This document shows positions 23,449 through 32,622 of a stretch of 64,000 nucleotides of DNA, one piece after another (the first letter of the stretch is position 1; every line of letters begins with the position of its first letter). The position numbers and the translations under genes are program-made. The DNA is taken from assembly GCA_033344895.1 (NCBI GenBank), contig JAWPMN010000001.1, positions 2,922,001-2,986,000 of the forward strand, written 5' to 3'. The notes beneath the pieces were generated by a model. It was not told the origin of the DNA, did no database searches, and worked only from the letters and a program-made list of their open reading frames with translations. This DNA is from Alphaproteobacteria bacterium (lineage in GTDB: Bacteria > Pseudomonadota > Alphaproteobacteria > UBA8366 > Aestuariispiraceae).

Positions 23449-26043
23449 ATGGCGAGCGAGACGGATCACGACGCGCGGCGAAAGGCCAAGCGCCCGCCCG
23501 CCTATACGGCGGAAGATTCCAGGAAGGGCGTTGAGACCACGCCACCGGATCGGGTCGACGTTGACTCCGATCCGCGCGGTGCCGGGCTTCTGGCGCCGGT
23601 GGATGATGGCCGTTCCGATCCTCACGCAGGCCGATCCGACCGGGATTTGTTGTCGCCCGAGGCACTGCAGCGCCATATCGATACATCCAACGCCGCCAAT
23701 GATACGGCGCAGGTCTTGCGCGAAGCCGCGCGGGAAGGTTCCGAAGCGGCGGGCGTTGCGCCGCGGCGCCGTGACCGCGATGGCGCCCCTCCCGCGGGCG
23801 AAGAAGAAACCGAATCCATGGCCGCCGAACGCCGCCAAACGGAACGCCGTTCGCGCGGAAGAGACGGCAAGGATCGCCGAAAGGGCGGCACAGGGTGGCA
23901 AATTCGTCCCACCCCCGGCACGAAGGATGACCCGCTTCTCGGCTGTCTGACCATTCTTTGCACTTTGCTGGAACGGAACATCTCGTCCGAGGCGCTGACT
24001 TCCGGCCTGCCGCTGGTCGATGGCATGCTGACGCCCGAACTCTTCCAGCGCGCAGCGGAGCGCGCGGGGATTTCCTCGCGTCTTCAGCGTCGCGACCTCG
24101 ATCGCATCACGAAGCTTTCTCTCCCTTGTGTCCTGTTGCTCAGCCGGCAGCGCGCCTGCGTACTGACCGATATCAAGCGCAATGAGGGGCGTGCGACCAT
24201 CATCCTTCCGGAAATGGGCGCCGGAACCCGGGACGTCGATTACAAGGAATTGACCGACGAATATGTCGGTTACGCCCTGTTCGCGCGGCCGGAGTTTCAG
24301 TACGACCGACGCGCCCAGGACGATCGTGTCGCCGATCCCAAGGGTTGGTTCTGGGGGACGCTTTTGTCGTCCTGGAAGCTGTATATCGAAGTCGGCATCG
24401 CCGCGATCATGATCAACTGCTTCGCCCTGGCCAGCCCGCTCTTCGTGATGAACGTCTATGACCGCGTGGTGCCGAACTTTGCGGAAGCAACGCTATGGGT
24501 CCTCGCGCTCGGCATATCCATCGTCTACGGATTCGACTTCCTGCTGAAGCTCATCCGCGGCTATCTGGTCGACGTCGCCGGAAAGACGGCGGATACCAAG
24601 ATCGCCTCGCGCCTGTTCCAGCAGGTGATGGGCATGAAGATGGCAAACCGGCCGCCATCGGCCGGGGCCATGGCCAATACGATGCGGGAATTCGAAAGTC
24701 TGAGGGAGTTTTTCACGTCCTCGACCATGACGGCGCTGATCGATTTTCCGTTCATCTTCCTGTTTCTGGGTGTCATCGCGCTTGTCGGAACGCCGCAAAT
24801 CGTTGCGATCCCGGCCATCATGGTATTTGTCGCCATTCTGGTCGGCCTGGTCGTCCAGATACGGATGCGCAAGATCGTGCAGGAGACCACCCGCGAGGCG
24901 CAGCAGAAGCACGCAATCCTGATCGAGGCGATATCCGGCGCGGAGACCATCAAGTCCACGGCCTCCGAAGGCCGAATGCAGCGCAGTTGGGAGACCTTCG
25001 TCGGCAAGACGGCGGGCTCCGCCATGAAGGCCACGCGCTATTCCCAGTTCGCGACAAATCTCAGTGGCCTGTTCACCCAGTTTGTCACCGTCGTCGTCGT
25101 CTTCGCCGGGGTCTATGAGATTCAGGAAGGCAACATGTCGGTCGGTGCGCTGGTGGCCTGTACCATGCTGTCGGGCCGCGCTATGGCGCCGCTGTCGCAG
25201 ATTGCAGCCATCGCAACCCGGTTCAACCAGGCGCGGGAGTCTCTGATCGCGCTCGACAAGATGATGCAGACGCCGGTCGAACGCCCCGAGGGGCGGACCT
25301 TCGTACACCGGCCGGAATTCAACGGCACGCTGGAATTCAAGAACGTCAGTTTCACCTATCCTGAGGCCAAGACCGCCGCGCTGAACGATGTGTCGTTCAA
25401 GATCGAGGCGGGGGAAAAGGTCGGCATCATCGGGCGGATCGGGTCCGGGAAGTCGACCATTGAGCGGCTGCTGCTGGGACTCTACGACCCGGATCAGGGG
25501 TCCGTTCTGGTCGACGGGACCGACGTTCGGCAGATCGACCCCGCGGACTTGCGGCGTGCGGTCGGTGTCGTCCCGCAGGACATCTATCTTTTCTTCGGAT
25601 CGGTGAAGGAAAACATCTCCATCGGCGCCCCCTATGCCGATGACACGGCCATTCTGCGCGCGGCGCGCATTTCGGGTGTGGATGAATTCGTATCCCGGCA
25701 TCCGCTGGGCCTCGACCTGCCGGTTGGCGAGCGCGGCATGACCCTGTCCGGCGGTCAGCGCCAGGCCGTCGCTGTGGCCCGCGCGCTGCTGCTGGATCCA
25801 CCGATCCTGCTGCTGGACGAACCGACAAGCGCGATGGACAACACGACCGAAGGTCGGTTCAAGGCGCGGCTGGGCACGGTTCTGACCAACAAGACCCTGA
25901 TCATGGTCACGCACCGTGGGTCTCTGCTGACCCTGGTTGATCGGTTGATTGTCATGGATGGCGGTCGGATCGTCGCCGACGGTCCGAAGGAAATCGTCAT
26001 GGAAGCCTTGGCGTCCGGGCGGATCCAGGCCGCGAAAGTATAG
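23449..26043 (+). CDS. Type I secretion ABC transporter, LapB/LssB type
   Basis: An 864-residue inner-membrane exporter that should drive secretion of the adjacent giant adhesin. Residues about 1-155 are a charged, low-complexity extension (RRDRDG, RRQTERRSRGRDGKDRR) not usual for the family. About 158-290 is a C39-like domain without peptidase signature: where C39 peptidases carry their catalytic Cys motif it reads DDPLLGCLTIL, as in non-cleaving LapB/HlyB-type transporters. About 305-600 holds the transmembrane domain. The nucleotide-binding domain has Walker A GRIGSGKST (about 662), signature LSGGQRQ (about 766), Walker B LLLDEPTSAMD (about 787) and H-loop VTHRGS (about 821). The gene lies 210 bp after the adhesin and 56 bp before the HlyD-type adaptor. 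The ATG at 23449 is the first in frame; a later start would remove part of the extension. The outer-membrane TolC/LapE partner is not in the window. Confidence 0.93.
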   Translation: MASETDHDARRKAKRPPAYTAEDSRKGVETTPPDRVDVDSDPRGAGLLAPVDDGRSDPHAGRSDRDLLSPEALQRHIDTSNAANDTAQVLREAAREGSEAAGVAPRRRDRDGAPPAGEEETESMAAERRQTERRSRGRDGKDRRKGGTGWQIRPTPGTKDDPLLGCLTILCTLLERNISSEALTSGLPLVDGMLTPELFQRAAERAGISSRLQRRDLDRITKLSLPCVLLLSRQRACVLTDIKRNEGRATIILPEMGAGTRDVDYKELTDEYVGYALFARPEFQYDRRAQDDRVADPKGWFWGTLLSSWKLYIEVGIAAIMINCFALASPLFVMNVYDRVVPNFAEATLWVLALGISIVYGFDFLLKLIRGYLVDVAGKTADTKIASRLFQQVMGMKMANRPPSAGAMANTMREFESLREFFTSSTMTALIDFPFIFLFLGVIALVGTPQIVAIPAIMVFVAILVGLVVQIRMRKIVQETTREAQQKHAILIEAISGAETIKSTASEGRMQRSWETFVGKTAGSAMKATRYSQFATNLSGLFTQFVTVVVVFAGVYEIQEGNMSVGALVACTMLSGRAMAPLSQIAAIATRFNQARESLIALDKMMQTPVERPEGRTFVHRPEFNGTLEFKNVSFTYPEAKTAALNDVSFKIEAGEKVGIIGRIGSGKSTIERLLLGLYDPDQGSVLVDGTDVRQIDPADLRRAVGVVPQDIYLFFGSVKENISIGAPYADDTAILRAARISGVDEFVSRHPLGLDLPVGERGMTLSGGQRQAVAVARALLLDPPILLLDEPTSAMDNTTEGRFKARLGTVLTNKTLIMVTHRGSLLTLVDRLIVMDGGRIVADGPKEIVMEALASGRIQAAKV

Positions 26044-26099
26044 ACTTCTGACCGCGTTGGGCCCAAATTCAGGGGACGAATCGAGGACGGACGAAACAG

Positions 26100-27416
26100 A
26101 TGTCTGCTGGAAGTTGGGATGACGGCATTTTTGAAGCCGAAAGCAAGTCGGGTGTCGGTCGCGGCGCGCGGCTCTGGGCGCATGTTCTGCTGTTTGCCAT
26201 TGCCGCTTTCTTCGTCTTTTTCCTGACCTGGTCCTATTACGCGGTTCTCGACGAAGTGACGCGTGGTGAAGGCAAAATCATTCCGTCCGGACAGACCAAG
26301 GTCGTGCAGCACTTCGAAGGCGGCATCGTGGCCGAGATTCCGGTGCGTGAAGGCCAGATCGTCGAAGCGAACCAGGTTCTGATGCGCGTTGAAAACCGCT
26401 TGGCCGAGGCCGAACTGGCCGAAAAGACGAAGCAGTTCCTCAGCCTGCAGACGCAGGCGGCGCGGCTTCAGGCCGAAGCCACCGGTGCCGAGAGCATCAA
26501 TTTCCCCGAGGACGTTCTGCAGCGGGCCCCGGACCGCGCCCGGGATCAGATCGACGTTTTCCAGACCAATCTGGCGGAACTGCAGGGCAAGATCCGCATT
26601 CGTGAAACGCAACGGACTCAGGCGCTGCAGGAACTGCGTCAGAAGACGGCGCAGGTCGCCCAGATCGAGAACCAGTTGGCGATCGCCCGCGAGGAACTGG
26701 CACTGGTCCAGCCGCTGGTGGCCAGTGGCGCGGCCTCCCAACAGGAACTGCTGACGTCACGACGGACGGTGGTTCAGCTTGAGGCGGAGCTGGAAGATGT
26801 CCAATTGTCCATTCCGCGCATCCGGTCTCAGATTCAGGAAGCGACAACGACGATCCAGCAGGAACTCTCGGCCTTCAGAGCCAAGGCGCAGCAGGAACTC
26901 AGCCAGGTTCGCGCTGACGCCGAGCGGCTGCGCGAGGAACTGAGCGCCGGCCAGGATCGGGCGCGCCGAACGGAAATCACCTCGCCGGTCCGCGGGACGG
27001 TCAACAAGATCCTGATCAATACGATCGGCGGGGTCGTCAAACCCGGGGATCCGGTGGCGGAGGTTGTGCCGCTGGAAGACTCGCTGCTGGTTGAGGCGCG
27101 CATTCGTCCATCCGACCGTGCGCAGCTGTATCCAGGACTGCCCGCGGTAGTGAAGGTCTCCGCCTATGACTTCTCCATCCATGGCGGACTGGATGCCGAA
27201 CTGGTCGATATCTCCGCCGATACCATTCTGGACGAGGATGGTGAGCCCTATTACCGCGTTCGACTGACCACCAACGAGACCAGTCTCGGCGAGGACAAGC
27301 CGATCATTTCCGGCATGACGGTCACGGTCGATATCATCACCGGCGAAAAGTCCGTGCTGGATTATCTCTTGAAGCCGATCCTCAAGGCGCGGGACAACGC
27401 CCTCAACGAACGTTAA
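26100..27416 (+). CDS. HlyD/LapC-family membrane fusion protein of type I secretion
   Basis: A 438-residue periplasmic adaptor linking the ABC transporter to an outer-membrane channel. It has a cytosolic N-terminus, one transmembrane helix at about residues 24-45 (LLFAIAAFFVFFLTWSYYAV) and a biotinyl-lipoyl-like half motif (GGIVAEIPVREGQIVEANQV). A long coiled coil rich in Q, E and A follows (about 100-285). The second lipoyl half (SPVRGTVNKI) and beta-barrel region with GMTVTVDIITGEKSVLDYLLKP near the end match the conserved HlyD C-terminus. An upstream GAGGACGG supports the ATG start. It lies 56 bp after the ABC gene in the same direction, so the two are almost certainly co-transcribed. Length and order match LapC-type adaptors. 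Confidence 0.94.
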   Translation: MSAGSWDDGIFEAESKSGVGRGARLWAHVLLFAIAAFFVFFLTWSYYAVLDEVTRGEGKIIPSGQTKVVQHFEGGIVAEIPVREGQIVEANQVLMRVENRLAEAELAEKTKQFLSLQTQAARLQAEATGAESINFPEDVLQRAPDRARDQIDVFQTNLAELQGKIRIRETQRTQALQELRQKTAQVAQIENQLAIAREELALVQPLVASGAASQQELLTSRRTVVQLEAELEDVQLSIPRIRSQIQEATTTIQQELSAFRAKAQQELSQVRADAERLREELSAGQDRARRTEITSPVRGTVNKILINTIGGVVKPGDPVAEVVPLEDSLLVEARIRPSDRAQLYPGLPAVVKVSAYDFSIHGGLDAELVDISADTILDEDGEPYYRVRLTTNETSLGEDKPIISGMTVTVDIITGEKSVLDYLLKPILKARDNALNER

Positions 27417-27424
27417 CAAGTGGA

Positions 27425-27442
27425 CGCCCGGCTGGCCGGGCG
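27425..27442 (+). terminator. GC hairpin after the secretion genes
   Basis: CGCCCGG (27425-27431) pairs perfectly with CCGGGCG (27436-27442) around CTGG, nine bases after the HlyD-type stop codon. No T-run follows, so it may be a transcript-end stabiliser or pause site rather than a full intrinsic terminator. Confidence 0.4.
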
Positions 27443-27478
27443 CAGAACAAGAAATTCACACGGATCGTGGGGGACGGT

Positions 27479-28684
27479 ATGGCGGGTCGTTTGAATGCCT
27501 ATACGGATGAAGAACTGACGCTGGGCGGCGCCGCTGACGGACCGCTGCGCGGCACAAGCTTTGCCGTGAAGGACCTATACGACATCGCAGGCACGGTCGC
27601 GCAATGCGGCAATCCGGATTGGGGACGAACCCATGGACCGGCCGTAAGCCATGCCGAAGCTGTTCGCCAGTTGCTTGCCGCCGGCGCCTCCGTGCGCGGC
27701 AAGACCATCACCGATGAGTTCGCCTTTTCGATCGTCGGCGAAAACCATCATTTCGGGACGCCGGAAAACGTGAATGCGCCGGGCCGCGTCTGCGGCGGCT
27801 CGTCCAGCGGATCTGCTGCCGTAGTCGCCGGTGGCCGTGTCGATTTCGCTCTCGGGACGGATACAGGTGGGTCGGTGCGGGTCCCGGCGAGTTTCTGCGG
27901 CCTTTTCGGTCTTCGACCAACCCATGGAAGGGTATCCCTCGAGGGGGTGTTTCCGCTGGCACCATCCTTTGACACCGCCGGTTGGTTCGCCCGTGAACCG
28001 GGATTGATGCGGCGCATCGGCTCGGTATTGCTGACCGGGAAGGCAGGAAGCACGACGCAGCCTTCAAGACTGGTTTATCCCACGGATGCCTGGGAGCAGG
28101 CGGACCCGGAAACCCGGACCGCTCTTGGCAAGGCGCTGAAGAAGTTCGAACGCCGTTTCGGCCCGGCCGAGCCGATCCGGTTGAGCGAAAGTGACGGTCT
28201 GGAACGCTGGTTCGAGACCTTCCGGGTCGCTCAGGGCGCCGAGATTTGGCGCACGCTCGGCGCTTGGATCGAAGAGGTACAACCGGAAATCGGGCCGGGA
28301 ATCAAGGAACGGCTCGTATGGTGCTCCGGCATTGATGCCGACGCCCGAAGAGCGGCGGAGTCGGAACGCGATCGGATCACGGATCGTGTGAATGAGGTGA
28401 CGCGGGACGGCGCCGTTCTGGTGATGCCGGTTGCGCCCGGCCCAGCGATTCCTGCCGGTCAGGCGGCAGTCGCGTCCGATTCCGTTCGCGCCAAGATCAT
28501 TCGCCTGTCCGGGATCGCGCCGCTTGCCCGCGTTCCGCAGCTATCCATGCCCGTCGCCAAGGTGGATTCCATGCCGGTGGCACTGTCCCTGATGGGCGCG
28601 CCGGGGGCGGACGATATGCTGTTGGCGATGGCGGATGCGTGCTGCGGAAACGCCGTGGACGGCATTGCCCCATTGTTGGACTGA
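27479..28684 (+). CDS. Amidase signature family hydrolase
   Basis: A 401-residue cytosolic amidase (amidase signature family, size as in plant AMI1 and short bacterial amidases). The Ser-cisSer-Lys triad is visible: Lys in FAVKDLYDIAG (about residue 31), the serine loop VCGGSSSGSAA (about 105-115) and the nucleophile in GTDTGGSVRVPAS (about 126-138). The ATG at 27479 is preferred over a GTG at 27467 because GGGGGA sits five bases before it. The substrate cannot be read from the sequence. The gene is not part of a GatCAB cluster and the protein is shorter than GatA. Its neighbours are the secretion operon upstream and convergent apt downstream, so it is probably a single-gene unit. Confidence 0.88.
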   Translation: MAGRLNAYTDEELTLGGAADGPLRGTSFAVKDLYDIAGTVAQCGNPDWGRTHGPAVSHAEAVRQLLAAGASVRGKTITDEFAFSIVGENHHFGTPENVNAPGRVCGGSSSGSAAVVAGGRVDFALGTDTGGSVRVPASFCGLFGLRPTHGRVSLEGVFPLAPSFDTAGWFAREPGLMRRIGSVLLTGKAGSTTQPSRLVYPTDAWEQADPETRTALGKALKKFERRFGPAEPIRLSESDGLERWFETFRVAQGAEIWRTLGAWIEEVQPEIGPGIKERLVWCSGIDADARRAAESERDRITDRVNEVTRDGAVLVMPVAPGPAIPAGQAAVASDSVRAKIIRLSGIAPLARVPQLSMPVAKVDSMPVALSLMGAPGADDMLLAMADACCGNAVDGIAPLLD

Positions 28685-28701
28685 CCTCTCCCGGGGGGGC
28701 G

Positions 28702-29217
28702 TCAGACCGGAAACTTCACTAGGGAGTGAAACGGCACGTCGATTTCCTGGGCTCCGCCCAGCCCGTCCAGTTCGATGATGCAGGCCACGCCCGCGACTTC
28801 GCCGCCGACCTTTCGAATCAGGTCGACCGCCGCGCTCATCGTGCCCCCGGTCGCCATCAGGTCGTCCAGGACGACGACGCGCTGACCCGGCTTGACCGCG
28901 TCGTTCTGAATTTCGACAGTGTCCGTGCCGTATTCCAGTTCATAGACGTGGCTTACGGTCTTGCCCGGCAGTTTGCCCTGCTTGCGAACCATTGCGAAGC
29001 CGAGCCCCAGTTCCAGGGCGAGCGGTGCAGCGGTAAGGAAACCGCGGCTTTCGATCCCGACCAGGAGTTCCGGCTCCCAGGTCCGACAGACTTCGGCCAG
29101 CTGGTCGACACAGGACCGCCAGGCTTCAGGATGTGCCAGCAGCGTGGAAATGTCGTAAAACAGGATGCCGGGCTTCGGGAAATCCGGCACAGTTCGGATA
29201 TGTTGCGCAATGTCCAT
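28702..29217 (-). CDS. apt: Adenine phosphoribosyltransferase
   Basis: A 171-residue purine salvage enzyme converting adenine and PRPP to AMP in the cytosol. The typical start ([18 protein letters not shown]), the VGIESRGF segment and the PRPP-binding loop [13 protein letters not shown] are all present. The open frame extends upstream, but the ATG at 29217 is preceded by AGAGG at good spacing and gives the usual family length. The gene is convergent with the amidase (17-bp gap) and divergent from the mlaE-like gene, with which it shares an upstream region of under 100 bp. Confidence 0.96.
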   Translation of the reverse strand: MDIAQHIRTVPDFPKPGILFYDISTLLAHPEAWRSCVDQLAEVCRTWEPELLVGIESRGFLTAAPLALELGLGFAMVRKQGKLPGKTVSHVYELEYGTDTVEIQNDAVKPGQRVVVLDDLMATGGTMSAAVDLIRKVGGEVAGVACIIELDGLGGAQEIDVPFHSLVKFPV

Positions 29218-29313
29218 CGCTGCCTCTAAAGTCCGCATTAGCTGGGGAGTGAAACGCGCGCATCCTATAGACGTTACCATGGAGCTGCAACGCGTGTGGC
29301 AGAGGGGATGACA

Positions 29314-30444
29314 ATGGCTGCCGACGGTTGGATGCGCACCGAAAGCGGCGAAGGGGCACTGACCGTCCTTGCCGGCGGGTCCTGGACAGTGACAGGCTCC
29401 GCATCTCTCAATGAAGTCGTGGAAAGCCTGAATACGGGGGCGGCCCGGCGGGTCGTTTTCGATCTGTCCCGGATCGAGCGGCTGGACAGCGCCGGGGCCT
29501 GGCTGCTGTTCAGGACGGCATCGCGCCTGCGGGAAGAAGGTATCGAGGCGGATTTCACCGGTGTTTCTTCAAAGCATCAGCCGCTGCTGGACATCGTCGC
29601 GGATCGCCAGAACGGGGATGCGGCGCCCGACCCTCGTCCGAACGCCCTGTTCCTGCTGCTGGAGAGAACCGGGCGCGGTACTGTCGAGGCGCTGACCAAG
29701 GGCATGGAGTTGCTGAACTTCATCGGCATGGTCACCCTGGTATTCTTTCGCGCATTTGCCTCTCCGGGGCGGTTCCGCCCGAAGGCACTGGTAACCCAGA
29801 TCGAACAGACCGGCCTCAATGCGCTGCCGATCGTGGGGCTGCTCTCCTTCCTGGTCGGGGTTGTGCTCGCCTATCTGATGTCGGATCAGCTGCGCCAGTT
29901 CGGGGCGGAGGTCTTTACCGTCAACCTTGTCGGTTTATCGATGCTGCGCGAAGTCGCCGTTCTCATCACGGCCATCATGATCGCCGGGCGTTCCGGGTCC
30001 GCCTTCACCGCTCAGATCGGCACGATGAAGGTCAATGAGGAGATCGACGCGATGGGGACGCTGGGCCTCGACCCGATCGAGGTTTTGGTGCTGCCACGTA
30101 TCATAGCCCTGATGATCACGCTGCCGGTCCTGACGTTCTTCGCCGATATCATGGGGGTTCTGGGGGGCGGCGTGATGACCGTGCTGGCCCTGGACCTGAC
30201 ACCGACCCAGTTCGTCACCGCCCTGAAGAACGCTGTCGAACTGAACGATTTTCTGGTCGGCATGGTGAAGGCGCCGGTACATGCCTACATCATTGCGGTA
30301 GTCGGTTGCTACGAGGGTCTGAAAGTGCAGCGCACCGCAGAGAGCGTCGGGCGCCAGACGACGACTTCGGTCGTGGAATCGATCTTCCTCGTCATCGTCG
30401 CCACCGCCCTGTTCTCCATCCTGTTCTCGGCCCTGGGGATCTAA
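29314..30444 (+). CDS. MlaE-type lipid ABC permease with N-terminal STAS domain
   Basis: A 376-residue fusion. Residues about 1-100 form a STAS/MlaB-like domain with the anti-sigma-antagonist pattern [18 protein letters not shown]. From about 115 onward is an MlaE permease with family motifs ([46 protein letters not shown]). In E. coli MlaB and MlaE are separate proteins; here the regulator and permease are fused, as in many alphaproteobacteria. The system moves phospholipid or other lipids between inner and outer membrane. The ATG at 29314 has AGAGGGG six bases upstream; a GTG at 29296 and an ATG at 29308 are also in frame. It is the first gene of a four-gene operon. Confidence 0.92.
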   Translation: MAADGWMRTESGEGALTVLAGGSWTVTGSASLNEVVESLNTGAARRVVFDLSRIERLDSAGAWLLFRTASRLREEGIEADFTGVSSKHQPLLDIVADRQNGDAAPDPRPNALFLLLERTGRGTVEALTKGMELLNFIGMVTLVFFRAFASPGRFRPKALVTQIEQTGLNALPIVGLLSFLVGVVLAYLMSDQLRQFGAEVFTVNLVGLSMLREVAVLITAIMIAGRSGSAFTAQIGTMKVNEEIDAMGTLGLDPIEVLVLPRIIALMITLPVLTFFADIMGVLGGGVMTVLALDLTPTQFVTALKNAVELNDFLVGMVKAPVHAYIIAVVGCYEGLKVQRTAESVGRQTTTSVVESIFLVIVATALFSILFSALGI

Positions 30445-30448
30445 TGCG

Positions 30449-31222
30449 GTGACCGACGACGACATCTCCATTCGCATTCGCGGACTGCGCACCCAATTCG
30501 GATCCCAAGTGATCCATGACGGGTTGGATCTCGACGTACGCCGGGGTGAGGTCATCGGCGTCGTCGGCGGCTCGGGGACGGGCAAGTCGGTCATGCTGCG
30601 TGAGATCATCGGACTGCAACGACCAAGCGGCGGTCAAATCGAACTGCTGGGCACCGATGTCTGGAATGCGAGTTTCGCCGAGCGTACGCAAATGCGCACG
30701 CGGATCGGTGTTCTGTTTCAGGATGGCGCCCTGTTTTCGTCCCTGACCGTCGCCGAGAATATTCAGGTGCCGATGCGCGAGCATCTCGACCTCCCGAAAA
30801 ACCTGATGGACGAACTGGCCGCCTTGAAGATCGCGATGGTCGGACTTCCGCCGGAAGCCGGGTCGAAGCTGCCGTCGCAATTGTCGGGGGGCATGCGGAA
30901 GCGGGCAGGGCTGGCGCGCGCCCTGGCACTGGATCCAGATGTCGTCTTCCTGGACGAACCGACGGCCGGTCTGGACCCGATCGGGGCCGCCGCCTTCGAC
31001 CAGCTGATCCGCTCGTTGCAGGCCAGTCTGGGGCTCACCGTCTATATGGTGACCCACGATCTCGACAGCCTGGCCGCGATCTGTGACAGGATTGCAGCCC
31101 TTGTAGACAAACAAGTCACGGTCGGTACCATGGCGGAGCTCATGCGCGACGATCATCCGTGGCTTCAGGAATATTTCCACGGACCGCGCGCCCGGGCTGC
31201 CGGCGGCGTTGCGGCCGAATAG
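30449..31222 (+). CDS. MlaF-type lipid transport ATPase
   Basis: A 257-residue ABC ATPase driving the MlaE-like permease. Walker A is GGSGTGKS, signature LSGGMRKRAGLARAL, Walker B VVFLDEPTAGLD, and the H-loop VTHDLDS. The signature form LSGGMRKR is characteristic of the MlaF/Ttg2A class. It starts at GTG four bases after the permease stop (an ATG at 30444 is immediately out of frame), so translation is probably coupled. Confidence 0.93.
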   Translation: MTDDDISIRIRGLRTQFGSQVIHDGLDLDVRRGEVIGVVGGSGTGKSVMLREIIGLQRPSGGQIELLGTDVWNASFAERTQMRTRIGVLFQDGALFSSLTVAENIQVPMREHLDLPKNLMDELAALKIAMVGLPPEAGSKLPSQLSGGMRKRAGLARALALDPDVVFLDEPTAGLDPIGAAAFDQLIRSLQASLGLTVYMVTHDLDSLAAICDRIAALVDKQVTVGTMAELMRDDHPWLQEYFHGPRARAAGGVAAE

Positions 31223-31242
31223 ACGGGGGACGGCCTAAGCGT

Positions 31243-32622
31243 ATGGAAACACGTGCCAGTTTCGTCATAGTCGGGGCCTTCGTCCTCTCGTTCTTCGTTG
31301 CCATTGTCTTGGCGGTCGTATGGCTGGCGGATGTCGACATCGACGACGATGTGGTGCTGTACGACATCTTCTTCGAAGGGTCCGTTTCCGGCCTGTCGGT
31401 CGGCAACCCGGTCCGCTATGGCGGGATTCCCATCGGTATCGTGACGGATATGCGCATCAGTCAAGACCGGTTCGGTGAGATTCAGGTAATCATCGAAGTG
31501 CCAGAGGACACGCCAATTCGGCAAGATGCGGTCGCCAGGCTGGAGTATCAGGGGATTACCGGCGTCGGGTTCATCCAGATCGACGGCGGAACCGAATCGG
31601 CACCGCCACTGACCGCCAAAACGGGACAGGAAAGAGCAGAAATCCGTTCCGAGAAGTCCTCCCTTCAGCAGGTTTTCGAATCGGCGCCGGAAATCATGGC
31701 TGACCTTGAGGTCCTCGCGGAACAGGCGACGAAACTGCTGAACGATCAGAATGTTGCCCATATCCAGAACACGCTCGCCAACATCGATCGGTTCTCGAAC
31801 GCCCTCGGCGACAGTTCCGAGGATGTCGCCCTGATCCTGCAGGAAGGTGCCAGCACGATGGAACAGTTCCGTCGGACGGCGTCCGAAGCGGAGCGCTTTG
31901 TCGGTGCCTTCGCGGACCGGTCGGAATCCCTGGCCAGTGCTACGGAAACGACGGTGATGGAGGCCCAGGCCCTGGTCCTGGACATGCGCGCCTTCACCCA
32001 GCGCCTCGACTCGCTGGCGATGAAGGCGACGCCGGTGCTGGAAAATGCGGACGCCATGATCCAGGGATATGCCGATCTGGGGGCAGACATGCGCGGCGAG
32101 GTAGCCAGACTGGCGTCGCAGCTTTCCGACACGCTGGACCGAATGGACGGCATGATTGGTAAGACCGACACGCGAATCGCCATGCTTCTGGAGCGGGCAC
32201 AGCAATCGCTTGCCAATGTCGATACGACCCTGAAGACCGCCGACAACCGGATCAACGACGTCGCGGATACTGCGGAGGCAACGCTGACGGATTATTCGGA
32301 TCTGGCCGGTTCGGTTGCCCCGATGGTCGAAAATGTTGCCCGTGACGCCTCTTCCGCCGTGGCCAATTTCAGTTCGATTTCCGCTGATCTCAGACTGGCG
32401 GCGACGAACATTGCTGCCGCGGCGGACGAAGCAAAGAACCTGATTGCGGAGAACCGGGACCCGGTTACCAGCTTCACCAGCACGGGCCTGTATGAGTTTA
32501 CGCAGCTTCTGGCCGACATGCGGACGCTGGTCGCATCGCTGAGCCGCATCACCAATCAGATCGAACGGGATCCGGCACAGTTTTTCTTCGGAGACTCGCA
32601 GCAAGGATATGAGGTCCAATGA
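31243..32622 (+). CDS. MlaD/MCE-domain lipid-binding protein
   Basis: A 459-residue protein with a single N-terminal transmembrane helix (SFVIVGAFVLSFFVAIVLAV). An MCE domain at about 40-120 contains GSVSGLSVGNPVRYGGIPIG and EYQGITGVGFIQIDGG. A long helical, alanine- and glutamate-rich C-terminal part follows (about 145-440). E. coli MlaD is much shorter (about 180 residues); the long helical tail resembles the large MCE proteins that can bridge the periplasm. The ATG at 31243 gives METRASF and is chosen over the longer frame, whose N-terminus reads as overlap with the ATPase gene. The stop overlaps the next start (ATGA). Confidence 0.92.
   Translation: METRASFVIVGAFVLSFFVAIVLAVVWLADVDIDDDVVLYDIFFEGSVSGLSVGNPVRYGGIPIGIVTDMRISQDRFGEIQVIIEVPEDTPIRQDAVARLEYQGITGVGFIQIDGGTESAPPLTAKTGQERAEIRSEKSSLQQVFESAPEIMADLEVLAEQATKLLNDQNVAHIQNTLANIDRFSNALGDSSEDVALILQEGASTMEQFRRTASEAERFVGAFADRSESLASATETTVMEAQALVLDMRAFTQRLDSLAMKATPVLENADAMIQGYADLGADMRGEVARLASQLSDTLDRMDGMIGKTDTRIAMLLERAQQSLANVDTTLKTADNRINDVADTAEATLTDYSDLAGSVAPMVENVARDASSAVANFSSISADLRLAATNIAAAADEAKNLIAENRDPVTSFTSTGLYEFTQLLADMRTLVASLSRITNQIERDPAQFFFGDSQQGYEVQ

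Noticed and set aside
24493-25914. Minus-strand open frame of 473 codons over the ABC transporter gene
   Set aside because: The plus strand has all ABC motifs; the minus product is low-complexity Arg/Asp/Gln sequence.
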